A stretch of DNA of 64,000 bases from Collinsella sp. (GTDB lineage Bacteria > Actinomycetota > Coriobacteriia > Coriobacteriales > Coriobacteriaceae): positions 16,017 through 80,016 of the forward strand of contig DXZT01000036.1 in the NCBI GenBank assembly GCA_019419545.1, written 5' to 3'. A model generated the notes under the pieces. It made no database searches, had not been told where the DNA came from, and saw nothing but the letters and a program-made list of their open reading frames with translations. This document shows, piece after piece, positions 56,629-64,000 of this stretch. A program made the position numbers and the translations under genes. Positions within the stretch are counted from its first letter, which is position 1. Each line of letters starts with the position of its first letter.

Positions 56629-58519
56629 GACATCCGCTCAGGCCCGTCCCGCCAATCTGGCGCAGACGCTCCGCCGCCTGCTCTCCTACATGGGCCACGC
56701 CAAGTTCTCGCTGCTCGCAGTGGGTGTGCTTGCCTCTGTTGCGGCCATCGCAAGCCTTGCCGGTACCTACATGGTGCGCCCCATCGTCAACGGTTTGGCA
56801 ACGGGCGGCGAGGAACTGCTCGCTAAGCAGGTTATCTTTACCGCTGCCATCTACGCCGCGGGCGTGCTCTCGGCTCTGGGCTACTCGCAGATTATGGTGC
56901 GCGCGGCCCAGCGCGTGGTCTCCGATATCCGCCGCGACCTGTTTGCGCACATCCAGATGCTGCCGCTGAGCTACTTCGACAGCACGCGCTCGGGCGACAT
57001 CATGAGCTTCTTTACCAACGACGTCGACACCGTCTCCGAGGCGCTCAACAACAGCTTTGCCAACGTGATTCAGGCGAGCATCCAGGTGGTCGGCACCACG
57101 GCCATGCTCATCATCCTCAACTGGCAGCTCACGATTATCACGCTCGTGTGCGATGTGGCCATTGTGCTGTACGCGCGCTACTCGGGCGCGCGTTCTAAGC
57201 GTTTCTTTGCCGCCCAGCAGGCGTCGCTGGGCGATTTGGACGGATACGTCGAGGAGATGGTCTCGGGCCAAAAGGTCATCAAGGTCTTTAATCACGAACA
57301 GGCCAACGTGGCTGGTTTTGACGTGCGCAACCAAGAACTGCGCCGCACCGGTGGCGCCGCGCAAGCCTACGCCAACTCGATGGTGCCCATGACCGTGGTG
57401 ATCGGCTATGCCAACTACGCCATCGTCGCCGTGGCGGGCGGCATGCTCTGCATCAAGGGGCTCGCCGACGTGGGCGCGCTTGCAAGTTACCTGGTCTTTG
57501 TGCGTCAGGCCGCCATGCCCATCAACCAGTTCACGCAGCTGGGCAACTTTTTGCTCAACGCGCTGGCCGGTGCCGAGCGCCTATTTGCCGCCATGGACCT
57601 TAAGCCCGAGGTGGACGAGGGCTGCGTGGAGCTGGTGCAGACGGGCGACGCCGCGTGGGCATGGAAGATTCCCGAGGGCCAGGGCGTGGGCGCGTACGGG
57701 CACCTGCATGATGTGGCTGCCGTTGATGAGTCGGGCCGTGCGGTGGCTGCCGACGGCACCGAGCTCACGTGCGGCTTGGTCCCGCTCGCCGGCGACGTGC
57801 GCTTCCATGCCGTGGACTTTTCCTACGTGCCGGGCACCCGTGTGCTCACGGACCTCAACCTGTTTGCCAAGCCGGGGCAAAAGATCGCGTTTGTGGGCTC
57901 GACGGGCGCCGGTAAGACGACCATCACTAACCTCATCAACCGCTTCTACGAGGTCGATGACGGCGAGATCACGTACGACGGGATCGACGTCAAGCACATT
58001 GCCAAGGCCAGCCTGCGCGGGTCGCTCGGCATTGTGCTGCAAGACACGCACCTGTTTAGCGGCACCATTGCGCAGAACATCCGCTTTGGCAAGCTCGACG
58101 CGACTGACGAGGAAGTGCGCGCCGCTGCCGAGGCAGCCTGCGCGGATTCGTTTATTCGCCGCCTGCCTAGGGGCTACGACACGCCGGTCACGGCCGACGG
58201 TGCCAACCTGTCGCAGGGCCAGCGCCAGCTGCTCGCCATCGCGCGCGTGGCCGTCGCCGATCCGCCGGTGCTCATCCTGGACGAGGCCACGAGCTCCATC
58301 GACACGCGCACCGAAAAGCTCATCGAGCGCGGCATGGATCGCATCATGCGCGGACGCACCACGTTTATGATCGCGCACCGCCTGTCCACCGTCCGCGACG
58401 CCGACGCCATCATGGTCCTCGAACACGGCCGCATTATCGAACGCGGCACCCACGAAGGGCTGCTCGCCCAGCACGGCGAGTACTGGCAGCTGGCGCGTGG
58501 CTTAAAAGAGTTGGATTAA
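56621..58519 (+). CDS. ABC exporter half-transporter 2
   Basis: A 632-residue partner of the preceding protein. The permease part covers about 25-330. The ATPase has Walker A GSTGAGKTT near 427, signature LSQGQRQLLAIA near 530 and a canonical Walker B LILDEATSSID with the catalytic Glu, then AHRLST. An insertion of about 60 residues between permease and ATPase (VQTGDAAWAWKIPEGQGVGA and on) is unusual in length. Thus this half carries the consensus site and the first half the degenerate one. The substrate is unknown (drug, lipid or peptide). Confidence 0.93.
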   Translation: MPKTSAQARPANLAQTLRRLLSYMGHAKFSLLAVGVLASVAAIASLAGTYMVRPIVNGLATGGEELLAKQVIFTAAIYAAGVLSALGYSQIMVRAAQRVVSDIRRDLFAHIQMLPLSYFDSTRSGDIMSFFTNDVDTVSEALNNSFANVIQASIQVVGTTAMLIILNWQLTIITLVCDVAIVLYARYSGARSKRFFAAQQASLGDLDGYVEEMVSGQKVIKVFNHEQANVAGFDVRNQELRRTGGAAQAYANSMVPMTVVIGYANYAIVAVAGGMLCIKGLADVGALASYLVFVRQAAMPINQFTQLGNFLLNALAGAERLFAAMDLKPEVDEGCVELVQTGDAAWAWKIPEGQGVGAYGHLHDVAAVDESGRAVAADGTELTCGLVPLAGDVRFHAVDFSYVPGTRVLTDLNLFAKPGQKIAFVGSTGAGKTTITNLINRFYEVDDGEITYDGIDVKHIAKASLRGSLGIVLQDTHLFSGTIAQNIRFGKLDATDEEVRAAAEAACADSFIRRLPRGYDTPVTADGANLSQGQRQLLAIARVAVADPPVLILDEATSSIDTRTEKLIERGMDRIMRGRTTFMIAHRLSTVRDADAIMVLEHGRIIERGTHEGLLAQHGEYWQLARGLKELD

Positions 58520-58568
58520 CCCGTTCGAGCACGATGCTTTGGCCCTCCGTGCCCCCTCACCTCACCTC

Positions 58569-58635
58569 AAACCATCACAACATTCGACGTTTTTTGCCAA
58601 AATCGGGAAAAGCATCGAATGTTGCGATGGTTTTT
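58569..58635. repeat. Repeat family B, copy 1
   Basis: A hairpin with 17-bp arms (ACCATCACAACATTCGA at 58571-58587, partner 58615-58631, one mismatch) and a conserved 27-base loop, followed by TTTTT. It stands 50 bases after the ABC exporter stop. It is 95% identical to 59811-59873. Confidence 0.85.
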
Positions 58636-58734
58636 CTACCACTCGATCGGGTGGAATCGCTTTCTTGCGCACGAAGGTGTGCGGACCCGTGGGCAGGGGA
58701 ATAAGGTTGGTTATCCGACTCCATTGGAGGGCTC

Positions 58735-59772
58735 ATGGACCTGCCGATCGTCCTGTCCCATAAGACTGCCTGGCTGTACCACAACGTGGCGCGCCCGTCC
58801 GAGCCGCTCTCGCGAGCAAGCAGCCTATACGATGAGGACTCGCTTGCTAACGAGGCGGAACCGACCGCGAGCCTGCCCAAATTGGGACTCGATGCCAAGG
58901 GGCTGAGGGCTTCAACGGCAGTTGGGATCGTTGCCGACTATCTGGTTTCGCTCGGTATTCCACGAGAAGAGCTCGATCATATCGACACGCTCGTCAACTT
59001 CGATTTTGAGCGCTCGACGCCGGCTGGATTTAGGTGCCACGTGTTTGGAGCGCCGGTACCTCCAGGCCATCTTATCGAGGTGGCAGAGGGCCTTCTGGTG
59101 GTTGATGAGGCCATGTGCTTTGTCCAAGCGGGTTCGTGGATGAGCGAACCCGAGCAGCTGGAATATGGCTACGAAATCTGCGCTCGATACCATTTGAATC
59201 ATCTGTCGACAGGCGATTATATCGAGATGGGGCAGAGGTATACCGTTGCCGACTTGATTGCCTATTGCAATGAGAACCGATCTCGTCAGGGGGCCATACG
59301 CGCGGCCGCCGTGCTCAAGCGCGTGCACGATGGCGCGCGATCGCCCATGGAGACGGCCACTGCAATCATGGTCGTAGCAAAACGTTCCCAGGGAGGGCTG
59401 GGATATGCCAAGATCGAGCTCAACCATCGGGTCGATGTTCCCAACGAGTTCAAGTATCTCGCAAAGGCCGGGTATTTCGAGATCGACGTATATGCGCCTG
59501 CGAGCGGTACAGGGATTGAATACAACGGCTCGGACCATCTTGATAAACAGCGCAGCGCGTCGGACGCGGAGCGTATGACCGTGCTGAGCGCGCTGGGCTT
59601 TAGGATGATCGTTCTCACCGGGACTCAGTTTGCCCACCAGCTGCAATTGCATCGGGCGATGAACGCCATCGCGCTCGCTATGGGCCTTAAGTGCGACCGA
59701 AGCGAAGCGTTCCAAAAGCGGCAGAACGACTTGCGAGAATTCGTGATTCGACACTGGGATGGCGGCCTTTAG
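58735..59772 (+). CDS. DUF559/Vsr-like nuclease-fold protein
   Basis: A 345-residue soluble protein not assigned to a named gene. The C-terminal third has the layout of a PD-(D/E)xK nuclease fold of the DUF559/Vsr type: Glu in ARSPMETATAIM near residue 205, Asp in YFEIDVYAP near 250 and the EYNGSDHLDKQRSASDAERM block near 262-280. The N-terminal part resembles proteins in actinobacteria annotated as AbiEi-related or hypothetical, without a clear DNA-binding motif. GGAGGG precedes the ATG. Copies of repeat B lie on both sides. Possible roles are DNA repair, defence or a toxin; none is established. Confidence 0.6.
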   Translation: MDLPIVLSHKTAWLYHNVARPSEPLSRASSLYDEDSLANEAEPTASLPKLGLDAKGLRASTAVGIVADYLVSLGIPREELDHIDTLVNFDFERSTPAGFRCHVFGAPVPPGHLIEVAEGLLVVDEAMCFVQAGSWMSEPEQLEYGYEICARYHLNHLSTGDYIEMGQRYTVADLIAYCNENRSRQGAIRAAAVLKRVHDGARSPMETATAIMVVAKRSQGGLGYAKIELNHRVDVPNEFKYLAKAGYFEIDVYAPASGTGIEYNGSDHLDKQRSASDAERMTVLSALGFRMIVLTGTQFAHQLQLHRAMNAIALAMGLKCDRSEAFQKRQNDLREFVIRHWDGGL

Positions 59773-59810
59773 GGGCGCTTTGGTCCTTCCGCGGGGTGCT
59801 GTGGGCAGGC

Positions 59811-59873
59811 AAACCATCACAACATTCGACGTTTTTCGCCAAAATCGGGAAAAGCATCGAATGTTGTGATGGT
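59811..59873. repeat. Repeat family B, copy 2
   Basis: The same element as 58569-58635, here with perfect 17-bp arms but no T-run (GGTCTG follows). It starts 38 bases after the stop of the nuclease-like gene. Confidence 0.85.
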
Positions 59874-60005
59874 CTGTGCTGAGGATGGGCTTGGGAAGTC
59901 CGTTTTGCTCGAAGCGGCCTGTCCTGTCGTACGGGTGTCGGCATGATTCTTGCGTGGGGTATTATGTTTTCCGAAGAATAAAACGCCGCGCGAGGGGAGG
60001 GCTGC

Positions 60006-61061
60006 GTGAACGGGCACGTGCAACATGACGGTTTTGGCCGCGACATCAACTACCTGCGTATTGCCGTTACCGACAAGTGCAATTTCCGCTGCATCTATTG
60101 CATGCCGGCCGATGGCGTGGCGCCCCGCGCGCACGACGAGCTGCTCAGCGCCGAGGAAATCGCTCGCTTTGTGCGCCTAGTAGCGGGGGAGGGCATTTGC
60201 CGCGTGCGTCTGACGGGCGGCGAGCCGCTGGTCAGCCGCCGTATCATCCCGCTCATTCGTGACATCCGCGCGATTCCGCAGATCGAGGACATCTCGCTCA
60301 CCACCAACGGCGCTCTGCTGCCTAAGCTGGCACCGCAGCTCAAAGATGCCGGGCTTAACCGCGTCAACATTTCGCTCGACACACTCGACCCTACGCTCTT
60401 TGGAAAGATCACGCGCCTGGGTCGGCTCGAACAGACCATGGCTGGCATCGACGCGGCGCTGGCTTGGGGCTTTGAGCCCGTTAAGGTCAACTGCGTTGTT
60501 GTGCGCCGGCTCAACCAGGATGTGGCGGCCCTCGCGCGTCTGACCGTCGATCGCCCCATTCACCTGCGCTTTATCGAATACATGCCCATTGGCGACGAGC
60601 ACACGAGCTCGCATTGCGCTGTGGACCCGCATGCGCCCGCACTCAATCCCGAGCTGTGGGACGTGAGCGATACCGTGCCGAGCGACGAGCTGCGGGCGCG
60701 CATCAATGCTGGGGCCGCCGCGACGGGACTGGGCGAGCTCGAGCCACTCGACATCAATGACGCTCCTGCCGGCGCGGGTCCTGCGCGCTATTGGCACTTT
60801 CCGGGTGCGGCGGGAACGGTCGGCTTTATCAGCGCCATGTCCAATCATTTTTGTGCGAATTGCAACCGTCTGCGCCTGACGGCCGATGGCAACGTGCGTC
60901 CGTGCCTGTTCAGCGATGCCGAGTATTCGGTGCGTGAGGCGCTGCGCCGTGGTGATGATATGCAGGTGCTTTCGATTTGGCGCGATGCCGTGGCCCACAA
61001 ACCGCAGGAACACGCGATAATTGAGGGCACGCAACGATTTATGTCCCAAATCGGAGGATGA
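60006..61061 (+). CDS. moaA: GTP 3',8-cyclase MoaA
   Basis: A 351-residue radical-SAM enzyme, first step of molybdenum cofactor synthesis. The SAM cluster is CNFRCIYC (residues 25-32), the GGEP motif LTGGEPL is near 73, and the C-terminal cluster cysteines are in NHFCANCNRLRL and RPCLF near 280-300. The C-terminus ends in GG, as in active MoaA. GTG 60006 has GGGGAGGG upstream. It is followed four bases later by a MoaC-MobB fusion. No Moco-binding RNA was recognised upstream. Confidence 0.95.
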   Translation: MNGHVQHDGFGRDINYLRIAVTDKCNFRCIYCMPADGVAPRAHDELLSAEEIARFVRLVAGEGICRVRLTGGEPLVSRRIIPLIRDIRAIPQIEDISLTTNGALLPKLAPQLKDAGLNRVNISLDTLDPTLFGKITRLGRLEQTMAGIDAALAWGFEPVKVNCVVVRRLNQDVAALARLTVDRPIHLRFIEYMPIGDEHTSSHCAVDPHAPALNPELWDVSDTVPSDELRARINAGAAATGLGELEPLDINDAPAGAGPARYWHFPGAAGTVGFISAMSNHFCANCNRLRLTADGNVRPCLFSDAEYSVREALRRGDDMQVLSIWRDAVAHKPQEHAIIEGTQRFMSQIGG

Positions 61062-61065
61062 TCAT

Positions 61066-62361
61066 ATGGCCAAGAGCAGGTACGCCGATGCCACCAAGGC
61101 CGCTCGAAGGGCCGCGATGTCTGCCCACAAAGCCACGGTTGCGGCTGGCGATGCTGTCACTGCCGCACAGCCGACTTCCAGCGCTGCAGCCGAGCCCACC
61201 CGTGATGCCCGTCGCGACGAACTGACGCACGTGGACGCCAAGGGCGAGGTACGCATGGTCGACGTGTCCGACAAGGCCGAGACCCATCGTATCGCCATCG
61301 CCGAGGGCACCATCCTCATGCACCCCGAGACGCAGGCCATGGTGCTGCAGGACCGCGCCAAGAAGGGCGATGTGCTTGCCTGCGCGCGCGTGGCGGGCAT
61401 TATGGCCATCAAGCGCACGAGCGACATCATCCCCATGTGCCATCCGCTGCTCATTACCAAGAGCAAGTGCGATATTGAGCCTATCGCGCCGGCAGGAACG
61501 CCGCCCGAGGACGTGCCCGAGGGCTGGGCGCCGCCACGCGCGGACGGGCAGGTTGGCTTTCACGTACTGGTTACGGCCGGCGTGACGGGCAAGACGGGTA
61601 TCGAGATGGAGGCGTTGACCGGCGCGAGTGCCGCGTGTCTGACCATCTATGACATGTGCAAGGCCGTCGATCGCGGCATGGAGATCGTCGACGTGCGCCT
61701 GTTGCACAAGGAGGGCGGCCGCTCGGGCGTGTGGGATCGCGCCGAGCGTCAGGCCGTTGCTGCTGAGGCCGCCGGCGCCGACGGTAACGCGCCCGCGAGC
61801 GCACCCGTCGCCGTCGCACCCGCAGCTCCGGCGCCGGCCGTCCCCGCAATCGCGTTTATCGGCTACCAAAATTCGGGCAAGACCACGCTCGTCGAGAAGG
61901 TTATCGCCGAGCTCACCCGCCGCGGCCTGCGCGTGGGTTCGCTCAAGCATCATGGGCATCACGGCTTTGATATCGATGTACCCGCCAAGGATACGTGGCG
62001 CCATCACCAGGCCGGCTCCAAGCATGTGGGGCTCATCTGCGCCACGCGCTGGGCGGAGTACGCTGACACGCGCGAGGAGGACGAGATGCCCGCGCGCGAG
62101 CTGCTGTCGCGCTACAACGATGTCGACGTGGTGATCATCGAGGGCTACAAGACCGAGGGCTTCGACAACATCGTGGTCGCGCGATCGGGCGTTGATCGCC
62201 TGCGCGGCAAGAGCTCGCTCGACCTGGTCGACGGTCACACGCTGGCCCTTGCCTGCAACGAGGCCCTGGCGCGCCAGGCCTTCGACGCCGGCTTTGCGAC
62301 CCGAGCCATCAACATCAACGACGCTCGAGCCATCTGCGATCTTATCCAAGATCACCTTTAA
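61066..62361 (+). CDS. Fusion of MoaC and MobB
   Basis: A 431-residue two-domain protein. After an Ala-rich, lysine-containing N-terminal extension (about 50 residues), the MoaC domain (60-225) shows LTHVDAKGEVRMVDVSDK, CHPLLITKSKCD and EMEALTGASAA. It makes cyclic pyranopterin monophosphate with MoaA. An Ala/Pro linker (about 228-262) leads to MobB, a P-loop GTPase for guanine-dinucleotide cofactor (GYQNSGKTTLVEK near 266, LKHHGHHGFDID near 297, VIIEGYKTEGF near 360). GGAGG precedes ATG 61066. It unites an early and a late step of cofactor synthesis in one chain. Confidence 0.93.
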   Translation: MAKSRYADATKAARRAAMSAHKATVAAGDAVTAAQPTSSAAAEPTRDARRDELTHVDAKGEVRMVDVSDKAETHRIAIAEGTILMHPETQAMVLQDRAKKGDVLACARVAGIMAIKRTSDIIPMCHPLLITKSKCDIEPIAPAGTPPEDVPEGWAPPRADGQVGFHVLVTAGVTGKTGIEMEALTGASAACLTIYDMCKAVDRGMEIVDVRLLHKEGGRSGVWDRAERQAVAAEAAGADGNAPASAPVAVAPAAPAPAVPAIAFIGYQNSGKTTLVEKVIAELTRRGLRVGSLKHHGHHGFDIDVPAKDTWRHHQAGSKHVGLICATRWAEYADTREEDEMPARELLSRYNDVDVVIIEGYKTEGFDNIVVARSGVDRLRGKSSLDLVDGHTLALACNEALARQAFDAGFATRAININDARAICDLIQDHL

Positions 62362-62384
62362 GGGCCGGCTCGCTGCGCTGCCAT

Positions 62385-62424
62385 AACCTGCCAAATAGGG
62401 ACAGGTTTGTTTTGGCAGGTTTTA
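62385..62424 (+). terminator. Intrinsic terminator after moaC-mobB
   Basis: AACCTGCCAAA (62385-62395) pairs with TTTGGCAGGTT (62411-62421), then TTAT. The loop contains AGGGACAGGTTTG, one of the recurring GGGACAGGT words. Confidence 0.8.
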
Positions 62425-62444
62425 TCTGGGCAAACGTCATTTCT

Positions 62445-62482
62445 ATCACAAAGGAGCCAGGCACCTTTGTGGTGGTTTTTGC
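62445..62482 (+). terminator. Terminator, family C copy 2
   Basis: ATCACAAAGG (62445-62454) pairs with CCTTTGTGGT (62464-62473), one G-T pair, then GGTTTTT. The hairpin and the flank GTGGTTTTTGC match 48097-48135 at most positions. Confidence 0.82.
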
Positions 62483-62571
62483 TTTGGTAGATGTGTGGGA
62501 CATGCCTTACAATCTACCAAGTAGTTCATGACGGGCGAAAAACGGAGAAAAGGGGCTTGATGCGTCCTTAA

Positions 62572-62637
62572 TGTTTCATGCGGATAGATTGATTTGACAG
62601 ACGGTGGCGAATGCTCGCCGTCCGCATTCGTATGAAA
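62572..62637 (+). promoter_or_regulatory. Structured leader of the last MFS gene
   Basis: GTTTCATGCGGAT (62572-62584) pairs with ATTCGTATGAAAC (62625-62637), two G-T or mismatched positions, and encloses a second hairpin GGCGA-ATGC-TCGCC (62605-62618). The AAGGAG ribosome site begins at the very end of the outer stem, so folding could modulate initiation. Confidence 0.5.
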
Positions 62638-62649
62638 CAAGGAGTCTCC

Positions 62650-63930
62650 ATGCTCGTCTCTCTTTTCTCAAAGCCTCAATCATCGCTGTCCGTGCAGGCC
62701 AAGCGCCTGGTGGCGATGCGCTTTCTCATCTACACCGGGTTTCAGACCAGTTATTTTATCGGCGTCATCGGAACGCTTACCTATGCGGACGATGCCTCGG
62801 TCGTCGCGACATCGCTGGCCGTCCTGTTTATGAACGTTTTCGTGATCCTGGGATCCTTTGCGGGCGGCGCTGCGCTCGACGCCTGGGGTCCGCGCCGCCA
62901 TTTCTTGCTGAGCATCGTCGGCGCTCTTGCAACTGGCACGGCAATCATCGCCTTTGGTAGCGCGACCGGCGTCGTCCTACTCGGCGCGGTGTTTCTGGGC
63001 TTTGTGATGGGGTTCGCCCAGCCCATCGCCACATCCTATCCGGCCTACCTCACCGACAATCCTGTCGAGCTCAAAGACATCAACTCCGCCATCGCCATGT
63101 TTTCAAACGTGAGTATCATCGTTGGCCCCACGCTGGGCGGCTTTGTCGCGGCGGCTGCATCGTCGCGCGCGGTGTTTGTGCTCATGATGCTCTTTACCGT
63201 GCTGGCGTTCGTCGTCGGTTGGGGCTTTAGGCCGCAGACCAGCCATGTCGCCGGGCATGCGGATGCCGATTCGGCAGAGGAAGGGGAGCGTGCGGGACAA
63301 AGCTCCAACCCCAGCACATCCGCCCGCGCCACCTTCGCAGCCAGCATCAAGACAGTCTTCACCAACAGCGTCCTCGCTCTGCTGTTCTGCATTATTTTCC
63401 TCTCGAACTTTGGCTACGGAGCCTTCGATCCGCTCGAGTCGTTCTTCTACCGCGATGTCCTACACGTCGGCGTTGAGTGGATGGGCTGGCTCTCGTCGGC
63501 TTCGGGCGTGGGCGCGGTGCTGGGTGCCGTGCTCGCGCTCCGCTTGCCGCCGCACCTGGTCAACCTTAAAACACTGCTCGTGGCGCTCATGTCCGTGGGT
63601 CTGGGAAGTTTGCTCTATGTGGGGACACCGTACGTGGGCGTAGCCCTCGTCGGACAGATTGCCCTGGGCGTGGCCTGGGGTGTCGTCAACCCGCTCCACA
63701 ACACGATCGTGCAAACGACGGCTCCGCTCGAGCAGCTTGGTCGCGTCAACTCGGTCATGGGTTTTGGCAATATGTTCGCCGGCGTGGCCCCGCTGGCGAT
63801 TGCCCCGTGGCTGGCGGCGACGTTTGGCGTGCAGCAGACGCTCATCGGAGCAGGCATGGTCGTGACGGCAGTCCCTGCGGCGTTGCTGCTGTTTGGACGC
63901 CGGCATTTTGATCGTGCCGTAAGGCAGTAA
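62650..63930 (+). CDS. MFS transporter
   Basis: A 426-residue, 12-segment major facilitator. The N-terminal half has YTGFQTSYFIGVIGTLTYA and a motif-A-like GGAALDAWGPRRHF. The central loop (about 205-240) is hydrophilic and His/Asp/Glu-rich (HVAGHADADSAEEGERAG). The second half shows VAWGVVNPLHNTIVQTTAPLEQLGRVNSVMG, a pattern of MFS drug or siderophore exporters. ATG 62650 has AAGGAG; the frame is open from 62611. The substrate is unknown. The stop is 70 bases before the window end. Confidence 0.88.
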   Translation: MLVSLFSKPQSSLSVQAKRLVAMRFLIYTGFQTSYFIGVIGTLTYADDASVVATSLAVLFMNVFVILGSFAGGAALDAWGPRRHFLLSIVGALATGTAIIAFGSATGVVLLGAVFLGFVMGFAQPIATSYPAYLTDNPVELKDINSAIAMFSNVSIIVGPTLGGFVAAAASSRAVFVLMMLFTVLAFVVGWGFRPQTSHVAGHADADSAEEGERAGQSSNPSTSARATFAASIKTVFTNSVLALLFCIIFLSNFGYGAFDPLESFFYRDVLHVGVEWMGWLSSASGVGAVLGAVLALRLPPHLVNLKTLLVALMSVGLGSLLYVGTPYVGVALVGQIALGVAWGVVNPLHNTIVQTTAPLEQLGRVNSVMGFGNMFAGVAPLAIAPWLAATFGVQQTLIGAGMVVTAVPAALLLFGRRHFDRAVRQ

Positions 63931-63932
63931 AA

Positions 63933-63948
63933 CCCATCACAACATTGG
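63933..63948. repeat. Partial repeat family B
   Basis: CCCATCACAACATT reproduces the first 14 bases of repeat B, again just after a stop codon, but the following bases diverge and no partner arm is seen before the window ends. Confidence 0.5.
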
Positions 63949-64000
63949 TAGCGCGCAGAGATGTGGTGTAAGAGGCGGGGCATGCCCCGCCTCCGCCCTT

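Noticed and set aside
58569..59873. A composite mobile element made of the nuclease-like gene and two B repeats
   Set aside because: Repeat B also begins after a third gene at 63933, no target duplication is visible, and no transposase is encoded. A recurring 3'-end element explains the data better.
59880..60005. A Moco-responsive RNA before moaA
   Set aside because: The 125-base spacer shows no stable multi-stem fold or recognisable consensus.

Overview
The window is one contiguous chromosomal stretch of a high-GC, gene-dense bacterium. The closest fit is an anaerobic gut actinomycete of class Coriobacteriia, most like Collinsella. This is inferred from the gene set: paired YhgE/Pip proteins, a nickel lactate racemase locus, a GlnR-type regulator beside a class I glutamine synthetase, Feo and Kdp uptake systems, a MoaC-MobB fusion and several TetR/GntR/LacI/MerR regulators, plus intergenic spacers full of long hairpins. 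No species can be proven from the sequence alone. I see no rRNA or tRNA genes, no prophage, no CRISPR array and no transposase.

Layout. 1-1.8 kb: end of a surface-polysaccharide locus (tyrosine kinase, PHP-type phosphatase), then an acetyltransferase. 2-9.5 kb: htpG and two large YhgE/Pip membrane proteins. 9.7-18.1 kb: DMT transporter, M20 amidohydrolase, MFS carrier, hisS, ppc. 18.6-23.2 kb: lactate racemase locus, with larA and an aquaglyceroporin on + and larB, a short larC and a TetR regulator on -. 23.3-26.5 kb: serB, aspS and an HPr-like protein. 26.7-30.1 kb: ferrous iron uptake (two FeoA, FeoB, Cys-rich small protein). 30.2-38.5 kb: kdpDE on - and kdpFABC on +. 38.8-46 kb: flavin/Fe-S reductase, a frameshifted regulator remnant, an AlbA-type regulator, GntR and LacI regulators, and an MNT/HEPN toxin-antitoxin pair whose antitoxin carries an extra DinJ-like domain. 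46-52 kb: glnA with a GlnR-like regulator, HtrA protease, ligA. 52.3-58.5 kb: MATE pump with a MerR regulator, and a two-subunit ABC exporter. 58.7-64 kb: nuclease-like protein, moaA, moaC-mobB, MFS transporter.

The most striking non-coding signal is a pair of 127-base hairpin elements at 18131-18257 and 20680-20806. They have the same length and conserved internal loops, and 12 base pairs differ between the copies with every difference compensated. They look like a conserved folded element, and they flank the larA-aquaglyceroporin unit. Other hairpin families recur behind genes: a 120-base repeat at both ends of the kdp locus, a 65-base repeat behind three + strand genes near the right end, and several hairpins that share GGGGAC-type words. 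Readable regulatory sites include a textbook MerR operator-promoter for the MATE gene, tandem 11-mers upstream of kdpF, inverted repeats upstream of feoA, feoB and larB, and a cluster of AGACG-type repeats upstream of the AlbA-type regulator.
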